Below, in pieces: positions 55,847-64,000 of a stretch of 64,000 nucleotides of DNA; position 1 is the stretch's first letter; every line of letters begins with the position of its first letter. The DNA comes from Kozakia baliensis (GTDB taxonomy: Bacteria; Pseudomonadota; Alphaproteobacteria; Acetobacterales; Acetobacteraceae): assembly GCF_001787335.1 (NCBI RefSeq), contig NZ_CP014674.1, positions 1,964,501 to 2,028,500 of the forward strand. The letters run 5' to 3'. The position numbers were made by a program, and so were the translations under genes. The notes beneath the pieces are model-generated. The model searched no databases. It was given only the letters and a program-made list of their open reading frames with translations, and was not told the DNA's origin.

Positions 55847-58693
55847 ATGCACAAGCGTATGTTGATCGACACCACACACGCGGAAGAAACCCGCGTTGTG
55901 GTAATGGATGGTGATCGGCTGGAAGATTACGACGTCGAGACGTCGAACAAGAAGCAGCTCAAAGGCAATATCTACCTTGCCAAAGTCATTCGCGTCGAAC
56001 CCAGCCTTCAGGCGGCCTTCGTCGATTACGGCGGGAACCGGCATGGATTTTTGGCTTTCAGCGAAATCCACCCTGATTACTTCCAGATCCCGGTCGCCGA
56101 TCGCGAAAAGCTGATCGCACTTCAGGACGAGGAAGCAAGGGCCGAAGAAGCGCGCCGCGATAGCGAAGATGAAACTTCCGTCGCTGAGGATGGCGAGGAA
56201 GACGAAAACGGCGCCTCCGAAGAAAATTCTCGCCCCGAAATCGTCGGCGGCGAACATGACACAGGCGATGAAAGCGCCGCGGCTCGCCGCACGGCGCGCT
56301 TCCTGCGCAACTATAAAATCCAGGAAGTCATCCGCCGCCGTCAGGTTCTGCTGGTGCAGGTCGTTAAGGAAGAGCGCGGTAATAAAGGCGCGGCACTGAC
56401 GACCTATGTCTCGCTGGCGGGCCGTTACTGCGTTCTGATGCCCAACGCTCTGCGGGGTGGTGGCGTTTCTCGCAAGATCACTTCCGATTCCGACCGCAAG
56501 CGCCTGCGCGACATTATTTCTGCGCTCGACCTGCCGCGCGGCATGGCGATGATCGTGCGCACGGCGGGCGCGCAACGCCCAGGCCCGGAAATCACGCGCG
56601 ATTGCGAATATCTCCTGCAATTATGGGATGATATCCGCAGCCATACGCTTTCTTCCGTCGCTCCCACGTTGGTTTACGAGGAAGCGAGCTTGATCAAGCG
56701 CGCGATCCGCGATCTGTTCAGCAAAGATATCGAAGAGATCGTGATCGACGGCGAACCGGCGTGGAAAAATGCACGCGAGTTCATGCGTCTGCTGATGCCG
56801 CATAACGTCAACAAGGTGAAGCTGTGGCGTGACCATGCGCAGAGCCTGTTCGCACGCTATCAGGTCGAAGGCCATCTGGACGCGATCTTCTCGCCGACTG
56901 CGCAACTGAGATCTGGCGGTTATATCGTCATCAATCAGACGGAAGCGCTGGTGGCGATCGACGTGAACTCGGGTCGTTCCACCGGCCAGCGCAACATCGA
57001 AGATACGGCGGTCCGCACCAATCTCGAAGCGGCGGAAGAAGTCGCCCGTCAGTTGCGTCTGCGCGATCTGGCCGGGTTGATCGTGATCGATTTCATCGAC
57101 ATGGAGAGCCGCAAGCACAATCATATGGTCGAGAAGCGCTTGAAAGAAGCGCTGCGCTCCGACCGTGCACGCATCCAGATCGGGCAGATATCTCATTTCG
57201 GCCTGTTGGAAATGTCGCGCCAGCGGCTGCGCCCCTCCATTGCCGAAGCGGTTCTAACACCCTGCCCCTATTGCCAGGGCACCGGTTATATTCGCGGCAC
57301 GGAAAGCGCGGCGCTGCATATTCTGCGCGCGGTCGATGACGAAGGCGCACAACAGCGAGCTGCTGAAATCGAAGTGCATGTCGCGCCGGGCGTGGCGTTG
57401 TATATCCTCAACAACAAGCGCGGCTGGCTGACGGATATCGAGCAGCGCCATCGCATGCAGGTCTTCTTCCAGGCCGATGAAGGCATGACGCCTTCCGATC
57501 TGCGTATCGAACGTATTCGCCCGCAGACGGCCCCCGCGCCGGAACCGCAAACCACGGTTCCGACGAACGTCATGGCGGGGCCTGGTCCTGCTGTTGCCGT
57601 GTTCGAAGCGGAACGCGAGGAGCCGCAAGCTTCGCCTTCTTCCAACGAATATTCCGAAGAAGGCCAGGAAGATCAGGGCCGCCGTCGCCGCCGCCGTCGC
57701 CGTCGTGGAGGTCGCCGGAACGACCAGCGCTTCGAGGACGATAACGGCACGGCGACGCCCGCCGAATATCGCGATCACAGCGCGGTAGAAGAGACGGAGT
57801 TCGACAACGCGGCAGCGGCCCCGGCGGCGCGCGCACCTACGCACGAACAGGCCGAAGAACCTGTTCAAACGCAGGAAGCGGCAATGATCATGCCGGGTCG
57901 TCGACGCACACGCACGCGGCGCGCCATCCGGGAAGATCGTCCGTCACGCGATCGTCAAGACCATGACAATCAACGCGAATATCAATATCGCGAAGAGCGT
58001 CAGCCTCAGAACCAGCGCCCCGTTTGGGTCGGCCCCACCCCGGCGGACCCGTTTGGCGGCGGCAGCTTCGACATTTTCGATGTGATCGAGCAGGCTGAGT
58101 TCGAGCAGGTTTCTGCGCCGCATCACGAACCGACTTCGGCACCGGTCACGCCGGAGAAGGTCGAGGTTCATGTCGAACCTGTGCCGCAGGTTGAGTCTTC
58201 TGCTCCCGAAACTCAGGCGAACGAAACGCCGGTCGTTGAGGTGCCGGTTGAGGAAGCGCCTGTCCCGCAAGCTGAAGCGACGGAAGCTGAAGTAACGGAA
58301 ACGCCTGCGGCAGCGACGCCAAAACCCCGCCGGCGCGGTCGTCCGCGTAAGACGGCCGCGGCTAAGGCCGAGGTGACGGAACCCGCGCCGACCGCGCCGG
58401 AACCCGCCGATGCGCAGCCTGTTGCTGAGGTGGAAGATACGGCCTCGGAGACAAAAGCGGCACCGCGCCGCCGTGGTCGCCCGCGCAAAACGCCGGCAGC
58501 GGAAAATGTTGCGGAAGTTTCCGAAAAAGCGGCAACCACCGCTCCGAAACCGAAGAGCCGCGCGCGCAGCAAGGCCAAGGTGAAGGAAGAAGCTCCCGCC
58601 GAGACGGATAACGCCGAGCAGCCGCTCGTGCAGCCGATCGACGTGGATAAAACGCCTCCCGCCAAACGCCGCACAGGCTGGTGGAAGCGTTAA
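55847..58693 (+). CDS. rne: Ribonuclease E/G
   Basis: The main mRNA-decay and rRNA-processing endonuclease. The 948-residue protein has an S1 domain with a large acidic insertion (about residues 80-150), the catalytic VAIDVNSGRST and VIDFIDMES aspartates, and the Zn-link CPYCQGTG. The C-terminal half (about 570-948) is disordered: an Arg-rich block RRRRRRRRGG near 615, then Pro/Glu/Val repeats and two RRRGRPRKT AT-hook-like motifs. ATG at 55847 is taken as the start, and a second ATG at 55859 is possible. Confidence 0.95.
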   Translation: MHKRMLIDTTHAEETRVVVMDGDRLEDYDVETSNKKQLKGNIYLAKVIRVEPSLQAAFVDYGGNRHGFLAFSEIHPDYFQIPVADREKLIALQDEEARAEEARRDSEDETSVAEDGEEDENGASEENSRPEIVGGEHDTGDESAAARRTARFLRNYKIQEVIRRRQVLLVQVVKEERGNKGAALTTYVSLAGRYCVLMPNALRGGGVSRKITSDSDRKRLRDIISALDLPRGMAMIVRTAGAQRPGPEITRDCEYLLQLWDDIRSHTLSSVAPTLVYEEASLIKRAIRDLFSKDIEEIVIDGEPAWKNAREFMRLLMPHNVNKVKLWRDHAQSLFARYQVEGHLDAIFSPTAQLRSGGYIVINQTEALVAIDVNSGRSTGQRNIEDTAVRTNLEAAEEVARQLRLRDLAGLIVIDFIDMESRKHNHMVEKRLKEALRSDRARIQIGQISHFGLLEMSRQRLRPSIAEAVLTPCPYCQGTGYIRGTESAALHILRAVDDEGAQQRAAEIEVHVAPGVALYILNNKRGWLTDIEQRHRMQVFFQADEGMTPSDLRIERIRPQTAPAPEPQTTVPTNVMAGPGPAVAVFEAEREEPQASPSSNEYSEEGQEDQGRRRRRRRRRGGRRNDQRFEDDNGTATPAEYRDHSAVEETEFDNAAAAPAARAPTHEQAEEPVQTQEAAMIMPGRRRTRTRRAIREDRPSRDRQDHDNQREYQYREERQPQNQRPVWVGPTPADPFGGGSFDIFDVIEQAEFEQVSAPHHEPTSAPVTPEKVEVHVEPVPQVESSAPETQANETPVVEVPVEEAPVPQAEATEAEVTETPAAATPKPRRRGRPRKTAAAKAEVTEPAPTAPEPADAQPVAEVEDTASETKAAPRRRGRPRKTPAAENVAEVSEKAATTAPKPKSRARSKAKVKEEAPAETDNAEQPLVQPIDVDKTPPAKRRTGWWKR

Positions 58694-58702
58694 GACGCTT
58701 TA

Positions 58703-58729
58703 TTGAGGCGGGAGATTTTCCCGCCTCAA
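58703..58729 (+). terminator. Rho-independent terminator after rne
   Basis: TTGAGGCGGGA and TCCCGCCTCAA form an 11-bp perfect stem with a five-base loop, followed by TTTATTTT, ten bases past the stop. Confidence 0.92.
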
Positions 58730-58750
58730 TTTATTTTGAATGCTGACTCT

Positions 58751-59110
58751 CTAGCGGCAAACGCTACGCGCGCCACTCGCTGAGATAAACGTGCCTGTCA
58801 AAGGCTGAAAACAAGCGTTCTGCGTACAGGGATTTCCCACCGCCAAGCCGTTACTATATATCCCCGTGCCCGTCTGAGCAGCTTCGCGCAGCGCCGTGCC
58901 ACAAAGTGGCGTGTTCAACGGTGCCGAAGGATCGTTCACCAATTGCGCTTCATTTGCCGGCGGCGTTTCTTCCGCCAGACCGGGCGCAAAATCCTGCGGC
59001 GGGATTTTTGCATGAGGCCGCGCTGCCACCGATTGGGAAGCACGAGGTTTTTCCTGGGCGCAAGCACTGAGCAGGAAAAACGGAACGGCGAAAAGAGCGA
59101 AACGACGCAT
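58751..59110 (-). CDS. Putative lipoprotein
   Basis: A 119-residue protein beginning MRRFALFAVPFFLLSAC, a signal peptide with a lipobox LSAC. The mature part is Pro/Ala-rich, then CGTALREAAQTGTG and a cysteine-containing end (NACFQPLTGTF, SVCR). Function unknown. It begins 14 bases after xseA on the same strand. ATG at 59110 is preferred to one further upstream inside xseA. Confidence 0.75.
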   Translation of the reverse strand: MRRFALFAVPFFLLSACAQEKPRASQSVAARPHAKIPPQDFAPGLAEETPPANEAQLVNDPSAPLNTPLCGTALREAAQTGTGIYSNGLAVGNPCTQNACFQPLTGTFISASGARSVCR

Positions 59111-59124
59111 AAGAACTCCGAAAA

Positions 59125-60561
59125 TCACAAACTAAATTCGCCCTGGGGAGGCTCATCCGATGAAGGATCGAGACGTCCCTTTCGCACGCCATCAGCGAAA
59201 CGCACGGATATTTTTCCGCCTTGAGGCAATGAGGCTGCCTGCGTTATTGGCTTGCCCGACGCATCCTGAACCAAAGCATATCCACGCGCCAGCACGGCCA
59301 AAGGCGAAACGGCCTCCAACCTGCCCACGCTGCCTTCCAACCGCGCCCGTTGCAGACGGATCGCCCCGAGCACGCTTTCCGGCGAAAGGCGCTGCCTCTC
59401 GAATGCATTTTGACGCGCTTGCATGAGGTGACGCACAGCGCCGCGTAGGGCATTCTCCCGAATTTCAACGATCGAACGACGGCGCTCGATCAGCAGCTCC
59501 GGCGCGGGAATACGGCGTTCGATCGCAACAAGCGCCGAGCGTGCGCGGGTTGCCACCATCGGCAACGCCAAATCAAGGCGCTGCCCGCGATCGTCCAGCC
59601 GCATTCGCGCGTTTTCCAATAAGGACGGCAAATCGGGAAGCTGCGCCACAGCACGATCGAACCTTCCCCGCGCCGCCTGGATTTGCCGCGCCAATGCACC
59701 CGTCAGCCGCGCCGTCCGGTGCGCCATATCCGCGATCAATTCCGAACGCAGCGGCACCGCCATTTCGGCAGCGGCAGTGGGTGTCGGAGCGCGGCGATCC
59801 GAGACGTAATCGATCAATGTCGTGTCGGTCTCGTGCCCAACGGCGGAGATCAACGGAATGGGACACGCGGCAACGGCACGCAAAACGCGTTCGTCATTGA
59901 ACGCCATCAAATCTTCGAGCGAACCGCCGCCTCGGGCGACGATCATGATATCGGGCCGTTGCGGCAGATGCGCGAAACCCTCGATGGCGGCGGCGATCTG
60001 CGCGGCGGCCCCTTCCCCCTGAACGGCAACCGGCCATACCAGCACCGAACGCGGAAAACGCCGGGCGATGGTGGTGCGGATATCGTGCAGCACCGCGCCC
60101 TGGCTGGATGTGACGACACCGATCAGGCGCGGCAGAAAAGGCAGCGGCTTTTTGCGTTCCGGGTCGAACAAACCTTCCGCCAGCAACGTTTGGCGAAGCT
60201 TTTCTATTTTTGCGAGAAGCGCGCCCTCGCCCGCAAACGATATACGGTCGATAATGAGTTGGTAGCTTGATCGCTCGCCATAAGCCGAGACACGCCCGGT
60301 GGCGATCACCTCGATGCCGTTTTCCGGTTTCAAGCCCAGGCGGGAGACGGAGCCGCGCCAGATAACGCCGGAAATCTTGCCGCCCTGATCTTTCAGCGAA
60401 AGATAAACATGGCCGGACGGATAACGTTTAAGTTCGGTAATCTCGCCACGCACGCGCACACGACCGAAACCGCTTTCCAGCGTGCGTTTGATGGCCCCGG
60501 AAATTTCCGACACCGAATATTCGGGAACATTGCTCGATAAGCTGTCGTCACTCTCACTCAT
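59125..60561 (-). CDS. xseA: Exodeoxyribonuclease VII large subunit
   Basis: XseA and XseB form a single-strand-specific exonuclease. The 478-residue protein has an N-terminal OB fold (VRGEITELKRYPSGHVYLSLKD), the catalytic region VVTSSQGAVLHDI, VARGGGSLEDL and HETDTTLIDYVSDRRAPTPTAAAE. The C-terminal third is helical coiled-coil. It diverges from purD with 58 bases between starts. Confidence 0.96.
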   Translation of the reverse strand: MSESDDSLSSNVPEYSVSEISGAIKRTLESGFGRVRVRGEITELKRYPSGHVYLSLKDQGGKISGVIWRGSVSRLGLKPENGIEVIATGRVSAYGERSSYQLIIDRISFAGEGALLAKIEKLRQTLLAEGLFDPERKKPLPFLPRLIGVVTSSQGAVLHDIRTTIARRFPRSVLVWPVAVQGEGAAAQIAAAIEGFAHLPQRPDIMIVARGGGSLEDLMAFNDERVLRAVAACPIPLISAVGHETDTTLIDYVSDRRAPTPTAAAEMAVPLRSELIADMAHRTARLTGALARQIQAARGRFDRAVAQLPDLPSLLENARMRLDDRGQRLDLALPMVATRARSALVAIERRIPAPELLIERRRSIVEIRENALRGAVRHLMQARQNAFERQRLSPESVLGAIRLQRARLEGSVGRLEAVSPLAVLARGYALVQDASGKPITQAASLPQGGKISVRFADGVRKGRLDPSSDEPPQGEFSL

Positions 60562-60619
60562 GGCGTCAGTCTATGCTACGGAACGGACAAAACGAACAGT
60601 CATCACAAGAGGATCGTCT

Positions 60620-61879
60620 ATGCGGGTTTTATTGGTCGGATCGGGCGGGCGCGAACATGCTCTTGCCGCATGCCTTGCCCGCTCGCCCCAGTTGGAGGCG
60701 CTTTTCATCGCGCCCGGCAATCCTGGCATGGCAGCGCTCGGCACGCTTACGCCGATCAAGGCCGATGATGTGGCGGGCCTGATCGCATTGGCCAAGCGCG
60801 AACGTATCGACCTTGTGGTGCCGGGGCCGGAAGCGCCGTTGGTGGCGGGACTGACCGATGCCTGCGTGGAAGCCGGGCTTCTCTGCGCCGGTCCGAGCCA
60901 AGCCGCGAGCGCGCTGGAGGGCAGCAAGACTTTCACCAAGGAGGTGGCGGATGCCGCGCGCATTCCGACCGCGCGTTGGGAACGTTTCGACGATGCGGAT
61001 GCGGCGCTGGAATTCGTGCGTCGGCGTGGCGCGCCGATCGTAGTGAAAGCGGATGGCCTAGCGGCGGGAAAAGGCGTTGTCGTCGCGCAAGACCTGCCTG
61101 AGGCCGAGACGGCGATCCGTGAGATCATGACCGACCGCAGCTTCGGTGCCGCGGGCGCGAGCGTGGTGATCGAGGAATGCCTGGTCGGGCGCGAAGTTTC
61201 GTTGTTTGCGTTCTGTGCGGACGACAAGGCGGTGCTGATCGGCGCGGCGCGCGACCATAAACGCATCGGCGAAGGCGATACTGGCCCTAATACGGGTGGC
61301 ATGGGCGCGATCTCGCCGCCTCCGGGCTTCGGGCGCGCCGAACAGGAGCAAGCGCTGGATCTGACCGTGCGCCCGATGTTGGCGGAGATGGTGCGGCGTG
61401 GCACGCCGTTTCGGGGCATCATTTTCGCAGGTCTCATGTTGACGGAAGATGGCCCGAAGCTGATCGAATATAATGTGCGCTTCGGCGATCCGGAGGCCCA
61501 GGCGCTGCTGATCCGCCTGCGTTCCGACTTGCTGCCGGTGCTGCACGCACTCGCGGAAGGCCGGCTGGACGACGCGGTCATCGATTTCTCCGACGATGCT
61601 TCGATCTCCATCGTTCTGGCGGCGCGCGGCTATCCCGGCAAGCCGCAAACCGGCGGCGTTATTCGTGGCATCGAGCGCGCGGAAGCGGTGCCGGGCGTAT
61701 CGGTCTTTCAAGCTGGCACCGCGTTGAAAGACGGGCATCTCGTGGCAGCGGGCGGGCGCGTATTGAGCGTCTGCGCTACAGCGCCCACAGCGGAAGAAGC
61801 ACGGCAACGCGCCTATCAAGGCGTTTCCGCCATCGAATGGGACGATGCAATCTGGCGTCGCGATATCGGGGCCGCCTGA
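60620..61879 (+). CDS. purD: Phosphoribosylamine-glycine ligase
   Basis: The second enzyme of purine synthesis, an ATP-grasp ligase of 419 residues. MRVLLVGSGGREHALA is the N-terminal motif; PSQAASALEGSK, KADGLAAGKGV and TGGMGAISPP are ATP-grasp signatures. ATG at 60620 follows AGAGGA. A perfect 10-bp hairpin lies 14 bases after the stop. Confidence 0.97.
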   Translation: MRVLLVGSGGREHALAACLARSPQLEALFIAPGNPGMAALGTLTPIKADDVAGLIALAKRERIDLVVPGPEAPLVAGLTDACVEAGLLCAGPSQAASALEGSKTFTKEVADAARIPTARWERFDDADAALEFVRRRGAPIVVKADGLAAGKGVVVAQDLPEAETAIREIMTDRSFGAAGASVVIEECLVGREVSLFAFCADDKAVLIGAARDHKRIGEGDTGPNTGGMGAISPPPGFGRAEQEQALDLTVRPMLAEMVRRGTPFRGIIFAGLMLTEDGPKLIEYNVRFGDPEAQALLIRLRSDLLPVLHALAEGRLDDAVIDFSDDASISIVLAARGYPGKPQTGGVIRGIERAEAVPGVSVFQAGTALKDGHLVAAGGRVLSVCATAPTAEEARQRAYQGVSAIEWDDAIWRRDIGAA

Positions 61880-61893
61880 CGATTTCGATGTAA

Positions 61894-61921
61894 GGAAGCC
61901 GGGATCAATGACCCGGCTTCC
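61894..61921 (+). terminator. Hairpin after purD
   Basis: GGAAGCCGGG and CCCGGCTTCC form a 10-bp perfect stem with an eight-base loop, 14 bases past the purD stop. No T-run follows, so termination strength is uncertain. Confidence 0.55.
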
Positions 61922-62012
61922 CTCCTCATGGCTTCGCTAAATCGTTCGAATTCGAAACATAATCATGCCGCATTGAAAAGGATAAATATCCTGCCACGCA
62001 GGAGAAGCAGAG

Positions 62013-63161
62013 TTGCGGCATGCTCTAAATGGAAGAAATGCCGGAATCGACCTGCTGCGTGGTCTTTCGATATTACTCGTCGTCACCCATCATATCAGCC
62101 TGCGCATCCCATTCGGGCAAACGCTTCTCGGGCAGCATCTTCCCGACTTCTTAGTGCGCCTTTTTTCCTTCGATGGGGGAGACGCCGTTGTGATGTTTTT
62201 CGTCATCTCCGGATTCCTTATCACGCGGCGCTGTGCGGAGCAGTTCGGCAGCTTGAAGGAGATCGATTGGCGCGCTTTCTATATTCATCGCGCGGGCCGC
62301 ATCATACCATGCTTGTTAGCGCTGCTCGCCGTATCCTCATTTCTTGCATTTTACGGACCGGAAGTTTTCCACTTTTGGCGTCCCGATCAATCCGTCGGCG
62401 GGGCAGTCGCTTCCGTTTTGACGTTCAGCTTCAACTGGTACGAAGGCCGCACGGGCTGGGCGCCCGCGAATTGGGATGTGTTGTGGTCTTTATCCATTGA
62501 AGAGGCGTTTTACTTCGCCTTTCCACTCCTTTGCATCATCGGACCTTGGCCGCGGTGTCTGCTTCTTCTGCTCGTTCTGATCGGACCGCTAGATCATCAT
62601 CTCTTACAACACGCAGCGGAGATATGGCAGGAAAAGGCCTATCTGCCCGGCTTCGGTGCCATCGCAACGGGCGTTTTGGCGGCAATGTTGTCGTGGCAGG
62701 TGCGGCTTAATGCAAAACTTGCGCGCCTCTCGGTTTTGATAGGCCTTACTTTGGCAGCGATTGAGCTTTTCGATAATGGATTTTTTTGGCGTCGCCTCAA
62801 TGATTGGACCATCTGGGCATTGTCTTTTGGAACCGCCGCCATGCTGCTCGGCTTCGATATGCTCGGTCGAAACAGGCAGCCCACGGCACCACGCTATGGC
62901 CTTGGGTGGCTGCAACAAGGCGGCAGACTCAGCTACGAAATCTATCTGACACATATGTTCTTCGTTTTGCCCGCCGTTGCGATTTACCAACATCTCGCCA
63001 ACCCACCTATTTGGAGTGGTGTGCTGGTTTATGCCTGCGTGCCGCCCTTATGCTGGTACGCGGCGGCCTTGCTGGCGCGCATATGGTCCCGCCCGATGGC
63101 GCGCCGAATAGATGGAATTATTTTCACGCATCAAGGCACTGGCAAAATTCAAGAAAGCTAA
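62013..63161 (+). CDS. Acyltransferase 3 family membrane protein
   Basis: A 382-residue membrane protein with about ten hydrophobic segments. RGLSILLVVTHHISLRIPF near the start matches the acyltransferase 3 signature (the conserved histidine in VTHH), and FFVISGFLITRR is the second conserved segment. The family O-acylates sugars in exopolysaccharides, lipopolysaccharides or peptidoglycan; the substrate is unknown. The start is TTG at 62013 with GGAGAA six bases upstream. No other sugar-modifying genes are nearby. Confidence 0.9.
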   Translation: MRHALNGRNAGIDLLRGLSILLVVTHHISLRIPFGQTLLGQHLPDFLVRLFSFDGGDAVVMFFVISGFLITRRCAEQFGSLKEIDWRAFYIHRAGRIIPCLLALLAVSSFLAFYGPEVFHFWRPDQSVGGAVASVLTFSFNWYEGRTGWAPANWDVLWSLSIEEAFYFAFPLLCIIGPWPRCLLLLLVLIGPLDHHLLQHAAEIWQEKAYLPGFGAIATGVLAAMLSWQVRLNAKLARLSVLIGLTLAAIELFDNGFFWRRLNDWTIWALSFGTAAMLLGFDMLGRNRQPTAPRYGLGWLQQGGRLSYEIYLTHMFFVLPAVAIYQHLANPPIWSGVLVYACVPPLCWYAAALLARIWSRPMARRIDGIIFTHQGTGKIQES

Positions 63162-63259
63162 ATAACAGGTTTTAAAGACGTAAACTTGATGAAAAGCATG
63201 GTTGCTTTCATGATGAGGGCCTTCCCCCCTTACATCTTATTTCATCGGGCCTCTCAAAC

Positions 63260-64000
63260 ATGAAACAACGTGAACTTGGTCGCACTGGCATTTTGGTCAG
63301 TGAGATTTGTCTTGGCACGATGACGTTCGGTCAACAAAACACCGAAGCCGAGGGCCACGCCCAACTCGATCTGGCACGCGACCATGGTATCAATTTCATC
63401 GATACGGCAGAACTCTACTCCATCCCGCCTCGGGCCGAGACATATGGCGCGACGGAGACCATCGTCGGAAGCTGGCTTAAGGCTCGCGGCGGTCGTGAGA
63501 ATCTGATTCTCGCCAGCAAAGTGGTCGGGCGCAGTTCTTTTCCATGGTTTCGCCCAGGCGGTGAGGAAGCACGGCTGACGCCACGCCAAATTCGCTATGC
63601 GCTCGAAAATTCCCTCCGCCGCCTCGGCACGGATTATATCGATCTCTACCAACTTCACTGGCCGGATCGTCAGGTCAATTTGTTCGGCAGCAACGGCACG
63701 ACATTCCGCGACCTACCGAAAACCGACGAAGTGCCGATCGAGGAGACGCTAGGCGTTCTCGGCGATCTCGTTACCGAGGGAAAAATCCGCCATGTCGGCC
63801 TTTCCAACGAGACGGCATGGGGCGTCTCGAAATTTCTGGCGGAATCGAAAACAGGGCTGCCGCGCATCGCTTCCATCCAGAACGCCTATAATCTGCTCAA
63901 CCGAACGTTCGAAATCGGGCTGGCGGAAATAGCGCTGCGTGAAAATGTTGGCTTGTTGGCCTATTCGCCATTGGCGCAAGGTTATCTAACCGGGAAATAT
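63260..64000 (+). CDS. tas: Aldo/keto reductase, Tas-like (5' part)
   Basis: The first 247 codons of an aldo/keto reductase cut by the window edge. LGTMTFGQQNTEAEGHAQLD, DTAELYSIPPRAETYG with the catalytic Asp and Tyr, KVVGRSSFP for the Lys, and DLYQLHWPDRQVN give the AKR fold. The pattern LPRIASIQNAYNLLNRTFEIGLAE closely fits E. coli Tas, an NADPH-dependent reductase of unsettled substrate. ATG at 63260 precedes MKQRELGRTG. Confidence 0.9.
   Translation, partial: MKQRELGRTGILVSEICLGTMTFGQQNTEAEGHAQLDLARDHGINFIDTAELYSIPPRAETYGATETIVGSWLKARGGRENLILASKVVGRSSFPWFRPGGEEARLTPRQIRYALENSLRRLGTDYIDLYQLHWPDRQVNLFGSNGTTFRDLPKTDEVPIEETLGVLGDLVTEGKIRHVGLSNETAWGVSKFLAESKTGLPRIASIQNAYNLLNRTFEIGLAEIALRENVGLLAYSPLAQGYLTGKY

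Noticed and set aside
55568-55914. Open frame before rne
   Set aside because: It overlaps the rne start in another frame, has no domain, and lies in a likely structured leader.
57670-57715. Short tandem repeat of CGC/CGT codons in rne considered as a repeat array
   Set aside because: It encodes the Arg-rich RNA-binding block of RNase E, so it is explained by the protein.

Overview
This window looks like chromosomal core DNA of an alphaproteobacterium, most likely an acetic acid bacterium (Acetobacteraceae). That is an inference. It rests on high GC with dense gene packing, a cyanide-insensitive type bd quinol oxidase, a membrane D-lactate dehydrogenase, a KirBac-type potassium channel, an S10 carboxypeptidase, class II DAHP synthase and the gene order ftsE-ftsX-ydcF-plsC-DUF2125. 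No rRNA, tRNA, CRISPR array, prophage or intact insertion sequence was seen.

Layout. 1-3746 (+): cell division (ftsE end, ftsX), a YdcF-like protein, plsC and a DUF2125 protein. 3866-6442 (+): cydA, cydB and a tiny DUF2474 subunit-like gene. 6423-7760 (-): a HAD phosphatase and gloB. 7827-10258 (+): a methyltransferase, then psd and pssA for phosphatidylethanolamine synthesis. 10259-10698: AT-rich gap with a decayed IS5-type transposase end. 10699-16109 (-): Kir channel, gltX, an unknown acidic protein, a nicotinate phosphoribosyltransferase and aroG. 16151-18289: an AlkB-like dioxygenase, a secreted protein and an alpha/beta hydrolase. 18286-22302 (-): glutathione reductase, ferredoxin-NADP reductase and an S10 peptidase. 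22407-24848 (+): SUV3-like helicase. 25219-26958 (-): D-lactate dehydrogenase.

27219-35345 (-) is a long collinear run, transcribed dgt-argS-SPOR-scpA-scpB-tatB-tatC-serS: nucleotide pool, tRNA charging, chromosome condensation and Tat export. nagZ and tatA, which usually belong to this neighbourhood in alphaproteobacteria, are absent. 35403-36532 (+): erpA-xthA. 36526-42084 (-): a WXXGXW protein, eipB, aspS, a Rieske/FAD reductase and a DUF2076 protein. 42257-45212 (+): glyQ-glyS. 45217-51496 (-): the rod-shape operon mreB-mreC-mreD-mrdA-rodA, followed by a DUF3293 gene and a possible small ORF. 51847-52577 (+): two tandem glycine-zipper lipoproteins. 52619-55341 (-): leuA with a leucine-rich leader peptide, and a cell-wall amidase. 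55847-58693 (+): RNase E. 58751-60561 (-): a lipoprotein and xseA. 60620-64000 (+): purD, an acyltransferase and the start of tas.

The window is mostly housekeeping. The most interesting unexplained signals are the leuA leader (33 codons, 7 Leu, stop codon inside a stem arm), the duplicated lipoproteins behind a palindrome shared with the mreB promoter region, a long bulged hairpin next to dld, and the Kir channel coupled to gltX. No clearly new multi-gene system was found.
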